A DNA stretch of 64,000 nucleotides, from contig JAUIKS010000013.1 of assembly GCA_030430565.1 (NCBI GenBank), positions 62,001-126,000 on the forward strand, read 5' to 3'. A program made the translations under genes and the position numbers. This stretch comes from Polyangia bacterium (lineage in GTDB: Bacteria; Myxococcota_A; Polyangia; Nannocystales; Nannocystaceae). Below, piece after piece: positions 35,350 through 47,174 of the stretch. A model generated the notes under the pieces. It worked only from the letters and a program-made list of their open reading frames with translations. It was not told where the DNA came from and did not search any database. Positions within the stretch are counted from its first letter, which is position 1; every line of letters begins with the position of its first letter.

Positions 35350-36227
35350 CCGAGCAAGCGAAACCGACCGACCCAACGCGAATCGACGGCAAGAAGAACT
35401 CTCGCCGTCTCCTTAAACAAGTCAAGAGTCGCGTCGCCGCCTGCGTCGACAAGGGCGTCACGCCGTGCCTCGCGGTGGTGCTCATCGGGGATAACCCGGC
35501 CTCTCAGGTCTATGTCCGCAGCAAAGAGCGTCGGGCGAAGAAGGCCGGGATCGCGACGCGAGACCACCGCGCGCCCGGGGCGACGACGGAGGAGCTGCTC
35601 GCCGTGATCAAGCAGCTCAACGAGGATCCGGAGGTCGACGGGATCCTCGTGCAGCTGCCGCTGCCCAGTAACATCGACAGCGACGCGATCCTGCTGGCGA
35701 TCCACCCCGACAAAGATGTCGACGGCTTTCACCCGTACAACCTCGGTCGCCTGATGATCGGCAAGCACCGCTTCGTCGCCTGCACGCCGCAGGGCTGTAT
35801 GCACCTGCTCGAGGAGCAGGGGCAGGAGCTCAGCGGCAAGCGGGCGCTGGTGGTCGGGCGCTCGACGATCGTCGGCAAGCCGGTCGCGCACCTGCTGCTG
35901 CAGGCCAACACGACCGTCACGATCGCGCACTCCCGGACCAAGAACCTCGCGGAGGAGGTCGCGCGCGCCGACATCCTGGTCGCGGCGGTCGGGCGACCCA
36001 ACTTCATCAAGGGCGAGTGGATTCGGCCGGGCGCGCTCGTCATCGACGTGGGCATCAATCGGCTCGAGGACGGCACGCTCACGGGCGACGTCGAGTACGA
36101 GGCCGCGCGTGAGCGCGCCGCCGCGATCACGCCGGTCCCCGGGGGCGTAGGCCCGATGACCATCGCGTGCTTGCTCAACAATGTCGTCATCGCGGCCGAG
36201 CGCCGCGCGGGTCTGCGCGACGACTGA
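35346..36227 (+). CDS. folD: bifunctional methylenetetrahydrofolate dehydrogenase/cyclohydrolase
   Basis: 293 residues from the GTG at 35346, overlapping the fmdB stop. FolD interconverts 5,10-methylene- and 10-formyl-tetrahydrofolate using NADP, supplying formyl groups to PurH at 47175. Tyr56 and Lys60 (YVRSK) are the catalytic pair; QLPLP, DKDVDGFHPYN and GRSTIVGKPVA are diagnostic. The longer frame upstream is an overlap with fmdB. Its stop directly abuts the parB stop, with no base between. Confidence 0.93.
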   Translation: MTEQAKPTDPTRIDGKKNSRRLLKQVKSRVAACVDKGVTPCLAVVLIGDNPASQVYVRSKERRAKKAGIATRDHRAPGATTEELLAVIKQLNEDPEVDGILVQLPLPSNIDSDAILLAIHPDKDVDGFHPYNLGRLMIGKHRFVACTPQGCMHLLEEQGQELSGKRALVVGRSTIVGKPVAHLLLQANTTVTIAHSRTKNLAEEVARADILVAAVGRPNFIKGEWIRPGALVIDVGINRLEDGTLTGDVEYEAARERAAAITPVPGGVGPMTIACLLNNVVIAAERRAGLRDD

Positions 36228-37175
36228 TTAGGCGGGCTTCTCGAGGAAGATGTGGAGCAGCCGGTCGAGCTCGTCGAGGCTCATGTAGGGGACCTCGATC
36301 ACCCCGGCGCCTGACTTCTTCTTGTTGGTTCGAAGCTCCACGCGCACGCCCAGCGCGCGACGCAGGCGCTGCTCGAGCTCGCGGACGATGACCTCGCGCT
36401 TGCGCGTCTCCGCGTCCGGCTCGGGCGCGGGCTCATCCGGCTTCGTACGCTTTCGAACCTCGCGCTCGGTCGCGCGTACGCTCATTCCGCTGCGGAGGAT
36501 CAGCTCGGCGAGCTCGATCATCTCGGCGGAGCTCGGCAAGCCGAGCAGCGCGCGCGCGTGGCCCATCGAGAGCGCGCCGCGCTGAACGTGCTCCTGCACG
36601 CGCTGCGGGAGCTTGAGCAGGCGGAGCGCGTTGCTGATCGTGCTGCGATCCTTCCCGAGCCGCGACGCGAGCTGCTCCTGGGTATAGGCCCGGACCTCCA
36701 TCAGCTGCCGGAAGGCCTGGGCCTCCTCGATCGGGTTGAGGTCCTGGCGCTGCAAGTTCTCGATCACGGCGAGCTCGAGTCGCTCGCTCTCGGGCGTGTC
36801 GCGGATCACCACGGGCACGTCGTGCAGCGACGCGAGCTGGGCGGCGCGCCAGCGTCGCTCGCCGGCGATGATCTGATACTCGCCGCGCGCGTCTGGGATC
36901 GGCGCGACGACGATCGGCTGGATGATCCCGTGGACCTTGATGCTCTGCGCGAGCTCGGCGAGCGCGTTTGCTTCGAAGTGTTTTCGCGGCTGGTCCCCGT
37001 AGGGCCGCAGCTGCTCGATCGCGACGGTGCGCAGGCCTTGGCGGCGTCGATCCGGCAGGTTCGCGGTCGAGTCCGTCGAGTCGCCGGTGGAGGAGGCCTC
37101 GGCGCTGCGGCTCGGGATCAACGCCCCGAGCCCTCGGCCCAGCGCGGGACGGATCGGTCTTTTCGGAGGTTTCAT
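36228..37175 (-). CDS. parB: chromosome partitioning protein ParB
   Basis: 315 residues. N-terminal ParA-contact motif LGRGLGALI (12-20), CTP-binding GERRWRA (105-111) and ENLQRQDLNP (139-148), a helix-turn-helix for parS at about 165-187 and a C-terminal dimer domain. ParB loads on parS near the origin as a CTP-dependent clamp, so this window may lie near the replication origin. parA is 10 bases upstream. No parS consensus (GTTTCACGTGAAAC type) was found by eye in this window. Confidence 0.93.
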   Translation of the reverse strand: MKPPKRPIRPALGRGLGALIPSRSAEASSTGDSTDSTANLPDRRRQGLRTVAIEQLRPYGDQPRKHFEANALAELAQSIKVHGIIQPIVVAPIPDARGEYQIIAGERRWRAAQLASLHDVPVVIRDTPESERLELAVIENLQRQDLNPIEEAQAFRQLMEVRAYTQEQLASRLGKDRSTISNALRLLKLPQRVQEHVQRGALSMGHARALLGLPSSAEMIELAELILRSGMSVRATEREVRKRTKPDEPAPEPDAETRKREVIVRELEQRLRRALGVRVELRTNKKKSGAGVIEVPYMSLDELDRLLHIFLEKPA

Positions 37176-37185
37176 GGGCGTAGCG

Positions 37186-38058
37186 TCACAGTCGCGCGGC
37201 CACGCGGGAGTCCGCGCGCGTCATCAGCTCCTGCGCGAGCTCGAGGTAGGCCTGCGCGCCCTTGCTCTCGATGTCGTAGAGCAGGGCGGGCTTGCCGTGG
37301 CTCGGGCTCTCGCTGAGTCGAATGTTCTGCGGGATCCGGGTGCTGAAGACGTGCTGCGGGAAGTGCTTCTGCACCTCCGAGACCACCGCCTGGGCCAGGT
37401 TCGTCCGCTGGTTGTGGTTGCAGAACACGATCCCCTCGATCTCGAGGTCGGGGTTGAACGCGCCGCGGATCGCCTCGATCGTCGCGTGGAGCGCCCCGAG
37501 CCCCTCGAGCGAGAAGTACTTGGCGAGCATGGGGATCACGATCGCGTCGGCGGCGACCAGCGCGTTTAAGGTCAGCAGCCCCAGGGAGGGCGGGCAGTCC
37601 ATAATGATGAAGTCCCAGCGATCGCGGGCGCGGGCGCGCGTCAGCGCCTGCATCAGCCGGGACTCGCGCCCCTGGAGATCGACCAGCTCGACCTCGGCGC
37701 CGAGCAGGTTCGGCGTCGTCGCCACGACCTTGAGCGGGGGGAGGTCGGTGCTCAGCAGCGCGTCATCGAGCGCCGCCTCGCCCATAAGAAGATCGTAGGT
37801 GCCGACCTCGACTTGCTCCCGCGGAAAACCGACCGACGAGCTCGCGTTGCCCTGGGGATCGAGGTCGATGAGCAGCACCTCGCGCTCAGCGGCCGCGAGG
37901 CTGGCGGCGAGGTTCACGGCGGTCGTGGTTTTCCCGACGCCCCCCTTTTGGTTGCTGACCGCGAGGATCCGGGCCTTGCGTTCGCCGCGATTACGCGCGC
38001 CCGCGGAGTCGGATCGTTCAGAAGGTTTGAGCGAGACGCTTGAGGACCCCTTCGACAC
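37186..38058 (-). CDS. parA: chromosome partitioning ATPase ParA
   Basis: 290 residues from a GTG at 38058. Deviant Walker A KGGVGKTT (38-45), IDLDPQGNASS and DCPPSLGLLTLNAL identify the ParA/Soj family, which moves ParB-parS complexes over the nucleoid. About 28 polar N-terminal residues precede the fold. It forms an operon with parB. A perfect 12-base palindrome lies about 60 bases upstream at 38120. Confidence 0.93.
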   Translation of the reverse strand: MSKGSSSVSLKPSERSDSAGARNRGERKARILAVSNQKGGVGKTTTAVNLAASLAAAEREVLLIDLDPQGNASSSVGFPREQVEVGTYDLLMGEAALDDALLSTDLPPLKVVATTPNLLGAEVELVDLQGRESRLMQALTRARARDRWDFIIMDCPPSLGLLTLNALVAADAIVIPMLAKYFSLEGLGALHATIEAIRGAFNPDLEIEGIVFCNHNQRTNLAQAVVSEVQKHFPQHVFSTRIPQNIRLSESPSHGKPALLYDIESKGAQAYLELAQELMTRADSRVAARL

Positions 38059-38119
38059 GATGGGCGCTTCTTACCACCGCGCGCGCCAAGATGCCCATCT
38101 CGGATCTGACGATTGTTTG

Positions 38120-38131
38120 CCTACATGTAGG
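38120..38131. promoter_or_regulatory. palindrome upstream of parA
   Basis: CCTACATGTAGG is a perfect 12-base palindrome in the 218-base gap between divergent parA and the 58-codon gene at 38277. It could be an operator for either gene. Confidence 0.35.
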
Positions 38132-38276
38132 TGCATGGCGTACGTCAGGAAGGCCTCGCCGCGGGCGGTCGTCCCCTGGATCGCCCGTGGAGTGGCGTTT
38201 GCTTGGCTTTAGTCCTGCCTTGGCTTGGCTAGCTTCGTCAGCCTGATACCGACTCTTCACCACGAAAGGGCACCTC

Positions 38277-38453
38277 ATGGGCTACTTCCGTCACCGCTAC
38301 AAGAACTTCGAGGAATTCCAGCGCGAGGCCTTCCATCACACGCAACCGCACAACGAGCTCGGCAAAGACGAGTTCGAACTGCTTGAAGCGGTGGAGCAGG
38401 AGGACCTGTTCGACCGGATTCCAGCGCGCCACCGACGCTCCCGCTGGGATTGA
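38277..38453 (+). CDS. small hypothetical protein, 58 aa
   Basis: A 58-codon frame starting ATG at 38277 with AAAGGG (38265-38270) six bases upstream, one of the better ribosome binding sites in this window. The product is polar and aromatic-rich (MGYFRHRYKNFEEFQREAF at the start, RHRRSRWD at the end), with many Glu/His/Phe and no signal or membrane segment. Codons mostly end in C or G. The gene is convergent with the lamin-tail lipoprotein, seven bases apart. I do not recognise the family. Confidence 0.6.
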   Translation: MGYFRHRYKNFEEFQREAFHHTQPHNELGKDEFELLEAVEQEDLFDRIPARHRRSRWD

Positions 38454-38460
38454 TCCCGGG

Positions 38461-39426
38461 CTACTCGCCGGTTGTACCGCCGGTGGCCCAGGTGTCCCAG
38501 GTGTCCCAGGTACCCCAGGTACCCCAGGTGGTGGCGCCCGTGGTCGAGCCAGTGCTGCTCGTCCCGTCTCCCTCCGAGTCGGTGCCCGTCTCATCCAGCG
38601 ACGGGGGAGCTCCAGGCGACGGCGGACACAGCTCCCAGTCCTCTGAATTATTGAGATCCATAGCCATGGATATCCGACACAAGGACTCCCCCGCGCCTGG
38701 GACGGGCGCGGGGGAGCCGCTCCACTGCGTCGGATCATCGAAGGGCGCAGCTTGCGATTGCCCGTACTGGACGACGTCCAGAGGCTCGGATCCGAGAGCG
38801 AGGTGAACTCCGCCGTCGGCGTTGCGCAGCCCGTCGCTGGCGCGGAACGCGAGCGCGTAGCCGTGCTCGGTGGTGCGCAGCGGTGGATCGGGAACATCTT
38901 CTACATCGGCGTAGCGCTCGAGCACGACGGTCTCGCCCGGGAGCAGCTCGATCGTCTGCAGACCGAGCGCGCTCGCGTCGAGCGTCGGCCACGATCGCGC
39001 CGTTAGCACAACGGGGGCCAACGGCGCCGGCGTGTCCCCTGTGTTGACGAACTCGAGGAACTCCGGCGAGCCGGGACCGCCGTCTTTGCCGTCCGGATCC
39101 GGGTGGATCTCGCTCAGTCGCAGCTGTTGATTCAACGGCGCTGTCCCCGTATCGATGCCGGTTCCGGAGGTGCCGGACGAGGAGGCGGCACCCGAGGTCG
39201 TTGTGTACGTCGTCGTGCTGAGGGCGGTCGTGTTGCCGTTGCCGCCGCTGCTGCTCGTCAGCGGCGTGTCCGGCCACGGCAGCACTCCGCCAAACGAGGA
39301 GAGCCCGCCGGTGGTGGTCGAATCACCGGTCGGGTTTGAAAAACACGCTGTCCCCGCGAGTCCGAGCGCGAGCGCGAGGTAGAGGTGCGGCCGGGACGTA
39401 CTGGGCGCGCGTACATGTGTCGTCAT
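38461..39426 (-). CDS. lipoprotein with lamin-tail-like domain
   Basis: 321 residues from the ATG at 39426. A hydrophobic segment ends in LAGTAC, a plausible lipobox. A Thr/Ser/Gly linker follows, then a lamin-tail (LTD) beta-sandwich at about 100-250 with LSEIHPDPDG, PEFLEFVNTGD and ELLPGETVVLERY. The C-terminus is Thr/Gly-rich and holds five TW-x repeats. LTD domains occur in secreted or surface proteins, often with nucleases, but no catalytic domain is present here. Such Thr/Gly-rich lipoproteins are typical of Nannocystaceae. Confidence 0.78.
   Translation of the reverse strand: MTTHVRAPSTSRPHLYLALALGLAGTACFSNPTGDSTTTGGLSSFGGVLPWPDTPLTSSSGGNGNTTALSTTTYTTTSGAASSSGTSGTGIDTGTAPLNQQLRLSEIHPDPDGKDGGPGSPEFLEFVNTGDTPAPLAPVVLTARSWPTLDASALGLQTIELLPGETVVLERYADVEDVPDPPLRTTEHGYALAFRASDGLRNADGGVHLALGSEPLDVVQYGQSQAAPFDDPTQWSGSPAPVPGAGESLCRISMAMDLNNSEDWELCPPSPGAPPSLDETGTDSEGDGTSSTGSTTGATTWGTWGTWDTWDTWATGGTTGE
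38487..38531 (-). repeat. 9-base tandem repeat encoding Thr-Trp-x
   Basis: Five copies of CCCAGGTGT or CCCAGGTAC (plus-strand reading) encode TWG or TWD triplets near the end of the lipoprotein. In-frame, so copy number can change without breaking the gene. Confidence 0.85.
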
Positions 39427-39589
39427 GCCACAGCGGTCGGCCACCGCGATCCGCACGTTGCGTGATCGCTCGCGAGATCGCGCGGCCGCGGTTCACAAAC
39501 CACGCTCTGTGGCGCGCGCTTGGTAGCGCGTCGCTCGGTCACGTCGTGTTCCGCGGGCGTCTACGCCCTGCGGAGCGGAGCACGGGTTG

Positions 39590-39617
39590 TTGACAGGGGA
39601 GGGGGCAGTGTTACGGT
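39590..39617 (+). promoter_or_regulatory. putative lon promoter
   Basis: Perfect TTGACA (39590-39595), 16-base G-rich spacer, TACGGT (39612-39617). TTACGG follows the -35 after 15 bases, as in three other promoters here. The lon start is 37 bases beyond the -10. Confidence 0.55.
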
Positions 39618-39654
39618 TGCGGCGAAACGGCGAAACAACGATCGAAAGGGCGTT

Positions 39655-42081
<2,427 letters not shown>

Positions 42082-42102
42082 GCCGCGACCCGATCGCGGA
42101 TT

Positions 42103-42133
42103 CGCGCGGAGCCAGCGTTCGCGGCTCCGCGCG
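42103..42133 (+). terminator. hairpin after lon
   Basis: CGCGCGGAGCC (42103-42113) and GGCTCCGCGCG (42123-42133) form a perfect 11-pair stem with a nine-base loop, 21 bases after the lon stop. Only TCTCATT follows, so termination may be incomplete or factor-assisted. Confidence 0.5.
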
Positions 42134-42237
42134 TCTCATTGGTTGTGTGCGATCAAGCGCATCAACTCGCCAAAATCGGCGTACGCGGGTCGATTTGGCG
42201 GAGGTCTCGGAGGGTTCTCACGAAGATTTTTCGTTGA

Positions 42238-42269
42238 CGTTCCACGAGTCGTCCTCACGTTGTGGAACG
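42238..42269. promoter_or_regulatory. split inverted repeat in the dnaK leader
   Basis: CGTTCCAC and GTGGAACG are exact reverse complements separated by 16 bases, about 120-150 bases before the dnaK ATG. Centre-to-centre spacing of 24 bases suits two half sites of a dimeric regulator. It overlaps a TTGACG (42234-42239). Confidence 0.4.
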
Positions 42270-42387
42270 TGAACCGCGGGGCTAGAAGTTGCCCCGACGC
42301 GCCACCTCAGACCCCGCGCTCGTGTTGACGACCCACGCCGCGAGCGCCCAGCAACTCCGTCCCTCTAGAAGCAAGGAACAACAAGCC

Positions 42388-44310
<1,923 letters not shown>

Positions 44311-44362
44311 TCGTCCGTCGAGTCGTCAGCGGACGACACCTGTGGCGCCTGGCGCCCAGAAC

Positions 44363-44397
44363 AAGCGGTCACCCCTCGGGGTGGCCGCTTTCTTCTT
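44363..44397 (+). terminator. intrinsic terminator after dnaK
   Basis: AAGCGGTCACCCC (44363-44375) pairs with GGGGTGGCCGCTT (44378-44390), one A-G mismatch, two-base loop region, followed by TCTTCTTT. It lies 53 bases after the dnaK stop. Confidence 0.8.
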
Positions 44398-44460
44398 TGG
44401 AAGCGGCGCGCCCGGCTTCTACACTACGATCAGCAGGCGCTCGCCCGCCCTCAGAGCCGC

Positions 44461-45348
44461 GTGTCTTCGAAACCCCGAGCTGTCCTCGCCGGCCTCCAGG
44501 CCGCGCTGCTGTGTTCCTCCCTGGGGCTCTCGCTGTCCTGCGCGGGCGAGAACCTCTGGACCGATCTGACGAGCATCTCGAGCGGCAAGACCAACCGCGG
44601 ACGGACGCGCAGGCCGGCGAAGATGCCGCTGAAGGGGGAGGGCTACGTCGTCCCCGAGCGCTGGCGCGAGCGCGGTTTTCAGTACGGCGTCGACGAGCTA
44701 GTGGCGGCGGTCGAGCGGGCGGCGCGACTGGTCAACGACGCGGTCCCCGGCTCTACGCTCGGCGTCGCCGATCTCAGCGCGATGCACGGCGGGCGCTCGC
44801 GCTGGCACGCGAGTCACCAAAGCGGCCGCGATGTCGATCTGATCTTCTACACGACCAACGAGGACGGGGAGCCGCTCGCGCCGCTGGGCGATGACATGCT
44901 GCACTTCGACGGCGACGGCGAGCCCTACCTCCCACGCCGCGAGGAGTACAACGACGAGAAGTGGGAGGAGCGGCGGTTTGATACCGCGCGCAACTGGCTG
45001 CTGATCGAGTCGCTGCTCTCGGATCCGAGCGTTCGCCTGCAGTGGGTGTTTGTTTCGAACCAGCTCAGGGAGCGTCTGCTCAATCACGCGCGCGCCAGCG
45101 GTCGTCCGCAGTGGATGATCGACTACGCGGCGGTCGTGATGAATCAGCCCGGGGACGCGCCGCCCCACGACGACCACTTCCATGTGCGCATGTACTGCCC
45201 ACGAAGTGATCGCTTCTACGGTTGCCGCGAGCGCGGGGTGGTCTGGCGGCACGAGAAGAAGAGCTTCAAGTACGGCGGGCCCGAGCGCTACGATCCAGTC
45301 CTCTGGCATCTCGTGGCCGCTGGGCCCGCGTTGATCGGCCCCCCGTAG
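44461..45348 (+). CDS. penicillin-insensitive murein endopeptidase (MepA-like) lipoprotein
   Basis: 295 residues from a GTG. A hydrophobic start ends in SLSC (Cys27), a possible lipobox, whereas E. coli MepA is a soluble periplasmic protein. The M74 zinc site is present: His119 and Asp126 (SHQSGRDVD) and HDDHFH (236-241). These enzymes cut D-alanyl-meso-DAP cross-links. HGGRSRWH is also conserved. It stands alone after the dnaK terminator. Confidence 0.85.
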   Translation: MSSKPRAVLAGLQAALLCSSLGLSLSCAGENLWTDLTSISSGKTNRGRTRRPAKMPLKGEGYVVPERWRERGFQYGVDELVAAVERAARLVNDAVPGSTLGVADLSAMHGGRSRWHASHQSGRDVDLIFYTTNEDGEPLAPLGDDMLHFDGDGEPYLPRREEYNDEKWEERRFDTARNWLLIESLLSDPSVRLQWVFVSNQLRERLLNHARASGRPQWMIDYAAVVMNQPGDAPPHDDHFHVRMYCPRSDRFYGCRERGVVWRHEKKSFKYGGPERYDPVLWHLVAAGPALIGPP

Positions 45349-45916
45349 CGATCGATCGACGCGATCCGTGAACGCGATCGCGCGTCGCGGGTCGTCACAG
45401 CGATCGCGTGAATCGATCGCGCCTGCGCGCTCGCTTCGAGGGACGCGTCGGCGCAGCGAGCAGCACCGCCGAGCGGCGCGTGATCTCCCGACGTCGAGGC
45501 AAAGTACGTGGCCACGGGTGGTGGCGCTGTGTGTACGTACAGTGATCAAGTTCAATGCAGCTTCAACTGGCTGTATCGGCGGGATCGTGCGGTCGAGTGG
45601 TTCAGAGAACGCGTTTGAACCTGAATGCACGGACAGTAGGCACTGAACGCGAAAGCAGCATATGCATCGACATAATTTGCTTGTTTCAGTAGAAAATGCT
45701 TCCACAAATCTACTCAGTAGATTACATTCTCACTCGAAGCCGACATTGGATCGTCCGAAGTGAATTGCTGCTTCGGAGTCCATCGTTCATCGCGCTTCCA
45801 ACGACTCTCTGGAGTCCGATCCAGCCGGATCCTCGCCCGCGCGCTGCCGCGGCGCAGCTCGGGTCTCCACCCGGACCTTCATCCCGACTTCTCCACCGTT
45901 TCCCCACGCCCACGCC
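45349..45916. other. 568-base intergenic region with an AT-rich island
   Basis: The first 130 bases are rich in CGATCG/GCGATCGC. A palindrome TGTACGTACA is at 45532-45541. From about 45640 to 45760 the composition drops sharply to AT-rich, including the inverted repeat at 45707-45723. Frames through it have poor codon style. No RNA gene was recognised. Confidence 0.5.
45707..45723. promoter_or_regulatory. perfect inverted repeat in the AT-rich island
   Basis: AATCTACT-C-AGTAGATT, two eight-base arms around one base, about 195 bases before the MerR-like gene. Possible operator. Confidence 0.4.
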
Positions 45917-46492
45917 ATGCCGGTCGCGCTCACGGAAGCACAGATTCGCGAGGTCGAGACCTCGCACCCCGAGGGCCTCAGCTCGCAGGAGCTGGTCGGC
46001 GTGTTCACGGGGCATCGCGTGCGCTTCAGCGAGGCCAACCTGCGGCGCTACGTGCAGCTCGGGCTCGTGCCGCGCTCGCGCCGGGTCGGCCAGAAGGGGA
46101 AGCACCTGGGGTCGCGGGGCGTGTACCCGATCCGCGCGGTTCGACGCATCAACACGATCAAGAAGTTGATGGCGGAGCGCTACACGATCGAGGAGATCCA
46201 GGCCCGCTTCCTGACCTTCAAGGACAGCATTGAGACCCTCGACGAGGCGATCGGCGAGCTGGTTCAGCTGTTCGAGACCAAGATCGAGGGGCTCGCGCCC
46301 GCGGACCGCGTGGTTCGAGGACGCCGGCCCCGGACAGGACAAGATCGACTGCGCAACGAGCTGCGGTCGATCAAGGAGCTCGCCGACCAGCTGATGGTCG
46401 GCGCGCACCGCCTCGAGAAGCTCTTGATTGCCCGCCAGGGGAGCTCTCGCCCGAGAGGGGGAGGGGCCGCGAGCCCCACCGAGCTCCTCTAG
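45917..46492 (+). CDS. MerR-like DNA-binding regulator
   Basis: 191 residues. A winged-helix MerR-type domain spans about 15-95: LRRYVQLGLVPRSRRVG is the recognition part, followed by GVYPIRAVRRINTIKKLMAE and EEIQARF. A Glu/Leu-rich coiled coil follows (about 105-180). There are no metal-binding cysteines and no cobalamin or drug-binding domain, so any effector is unknown. No strong ribosome binding site is seen. The C-terminus is a short Gly/Arg tail. It is 121 bases upstream of the region-4 protein and may be co-transcribed. Confidence 0.75.
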   Translation: MPVALTEAQIREVETSHPEGLSSQELVGVFTGHRVRFSEANLRRYVQLGLVPRSRRVGQKGKHLGSRGVYPIRAVRRINTIKKLMAERYTIEEIQARFLTFKDSIETLDEAIGELVQLFETKIEGLAPADRVVRGRRPRTGQDRLRNELRSIKELADQLMVGAHRLEKLLIARQGSSRPRGGGAASPTELL

Positions 46493-46613
46493 TTATTCAG
46501 ATCAGTCGCGGCGCTCTCCCGTCGAGGGAGCCCGCCGTTCAGCTCAGTTCACGATCAGTAGTCGCAGACGTAAGGGATCGAGGCCGGCCAGGGGTCTCGA
46601 ACAGGGGACGAAC

Positions 46614-47114
46614 ATGCTCAGCACCACAGAAGCCAGCACCACGAAGGGGTCACGCTCGAAGTCCAAGGCCTCGCGCTCGAAGTCCGGGGATCCGAAGCCG
46701 ATCGTTCGCCGCGCGCGCGCGAAGACCATCGCCATGAAGCGCCTCACCAAGGAGGAGCTGCGGATCGGCGCGCTGCTCTACCCAGAGCGGACCTACTGGC
46801 GACCGCAGACGCGCGGAGACTGCGCGAACGTCTCGCGCCCGTGCCCCTACGTCAGCTGCAAGTACCACCTGTACATCGACGTGAACCCGGCGACGGGGAG
46901 CATCAAGATCAACTTCCCAGATCTCGAGGTGTGGGAGCTCCAGCAGAGCTGCGCGTTGGACGTGGCGCAGACCGGCGGGATCACGCTCGAGGAGGTCGGC
47001 GAGATCCTCAACCTCACGCGCGAGCGCATCCGGCAGGTCGAGGTCCGCGGGCTCATGAAGCTGCGCGAGAACGGGGGCGAGGAGATGCTCTCGTACCTCT
47101 CGATCGAGTCCTGA
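46614..47114 (+). CDS. sigma-region-4-like DNA-binding protein with cysteine cluster
   Basis: 166 residues from the ATG at 46614 (AGGGGA five bases upstream). Residues 1-45 are basic and Ser/Lys-rich. Cys70, Cys77 and Cys82 (RGDCANVSRPCPYVSCKYH), with Cys113 further on, suggest a metal or Fe-S site. Residues 123-151 (ITLEEVGEILNLTRERIRQV) match the helix-turn-helix of sigma-70 region 4.2, yet no region 2 exists, so it cannot be a complete sigma factor. It could bind -35 elements as a regulator. Related stand-alone proteins occur in myxobacteria, but I know of no assigned function. Confidence 0.78.
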   Translation: MLSTTEASTTKGSRSKSKASRSKSGDPKPIVRRARAKTIAMKRLTKEELRIGALLYPERTYWRPQTRGDCANVSRPCPYVSCKYHLYIDVNPATGSIKINFPDLEVWELQQSCALDVAQTGGITLEEVGEILNLTRERIRQVEVRGLMKLRENGGEEMLSYLSIES

Positions 47115-47139
47115 GCCGCGGTAGCGGCCTCCGCGGCGG

Positions 47140-47168
47140 TTGACCAACCACCGGGGCGTTGCTAAGGC
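47140..47168 (+). promoter_or_regulatory. putative purH promoter
   Basis: TTGACC (47140-47145), 17-base spacer, TAAGGC (47163-47168). A start site seven bases later would fall on the GTG start codon itself, implying a leaderless transcript. Confidence 0.45.
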
Positions 47169-47174
47169 CCGCCC

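Larger units (their letters stand above)
42082..42387. other. lon-dnaK intergenic region with several inverted repeats
   Basis: About 305 bases holding the lon hairpin (42103-42133), a near-perfect inverted repeat CGCCAAAATCG...CGATTTGGCG (42169-42200), an A/T-rich stretch with CGAAGATTTTTCG (42221-42233), the arms CGTTCCAC...GTGGAACG (42238-42269) and a small GGGGC...GCCCC hairpin (42278-42295). There is no CIRCE element and no clear heat-shock sigma promoter. Confidence 0.6.

Noticed and set aside
42238..42269. parS or CIRCE element in the dnaK leader
   Set aside because: Arms resemble half of a parS-like GTTCCAC but are 16 bases apart, and the sequence does not match TTAGCACTC-N9-GAGTGCTAA.
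45349..45470. GCGATCGC-rich stretch as a HIP1-like marker or origin
   Set aside because: Only a few copies, explicable by GC content; no DnaA-box cluster seen.
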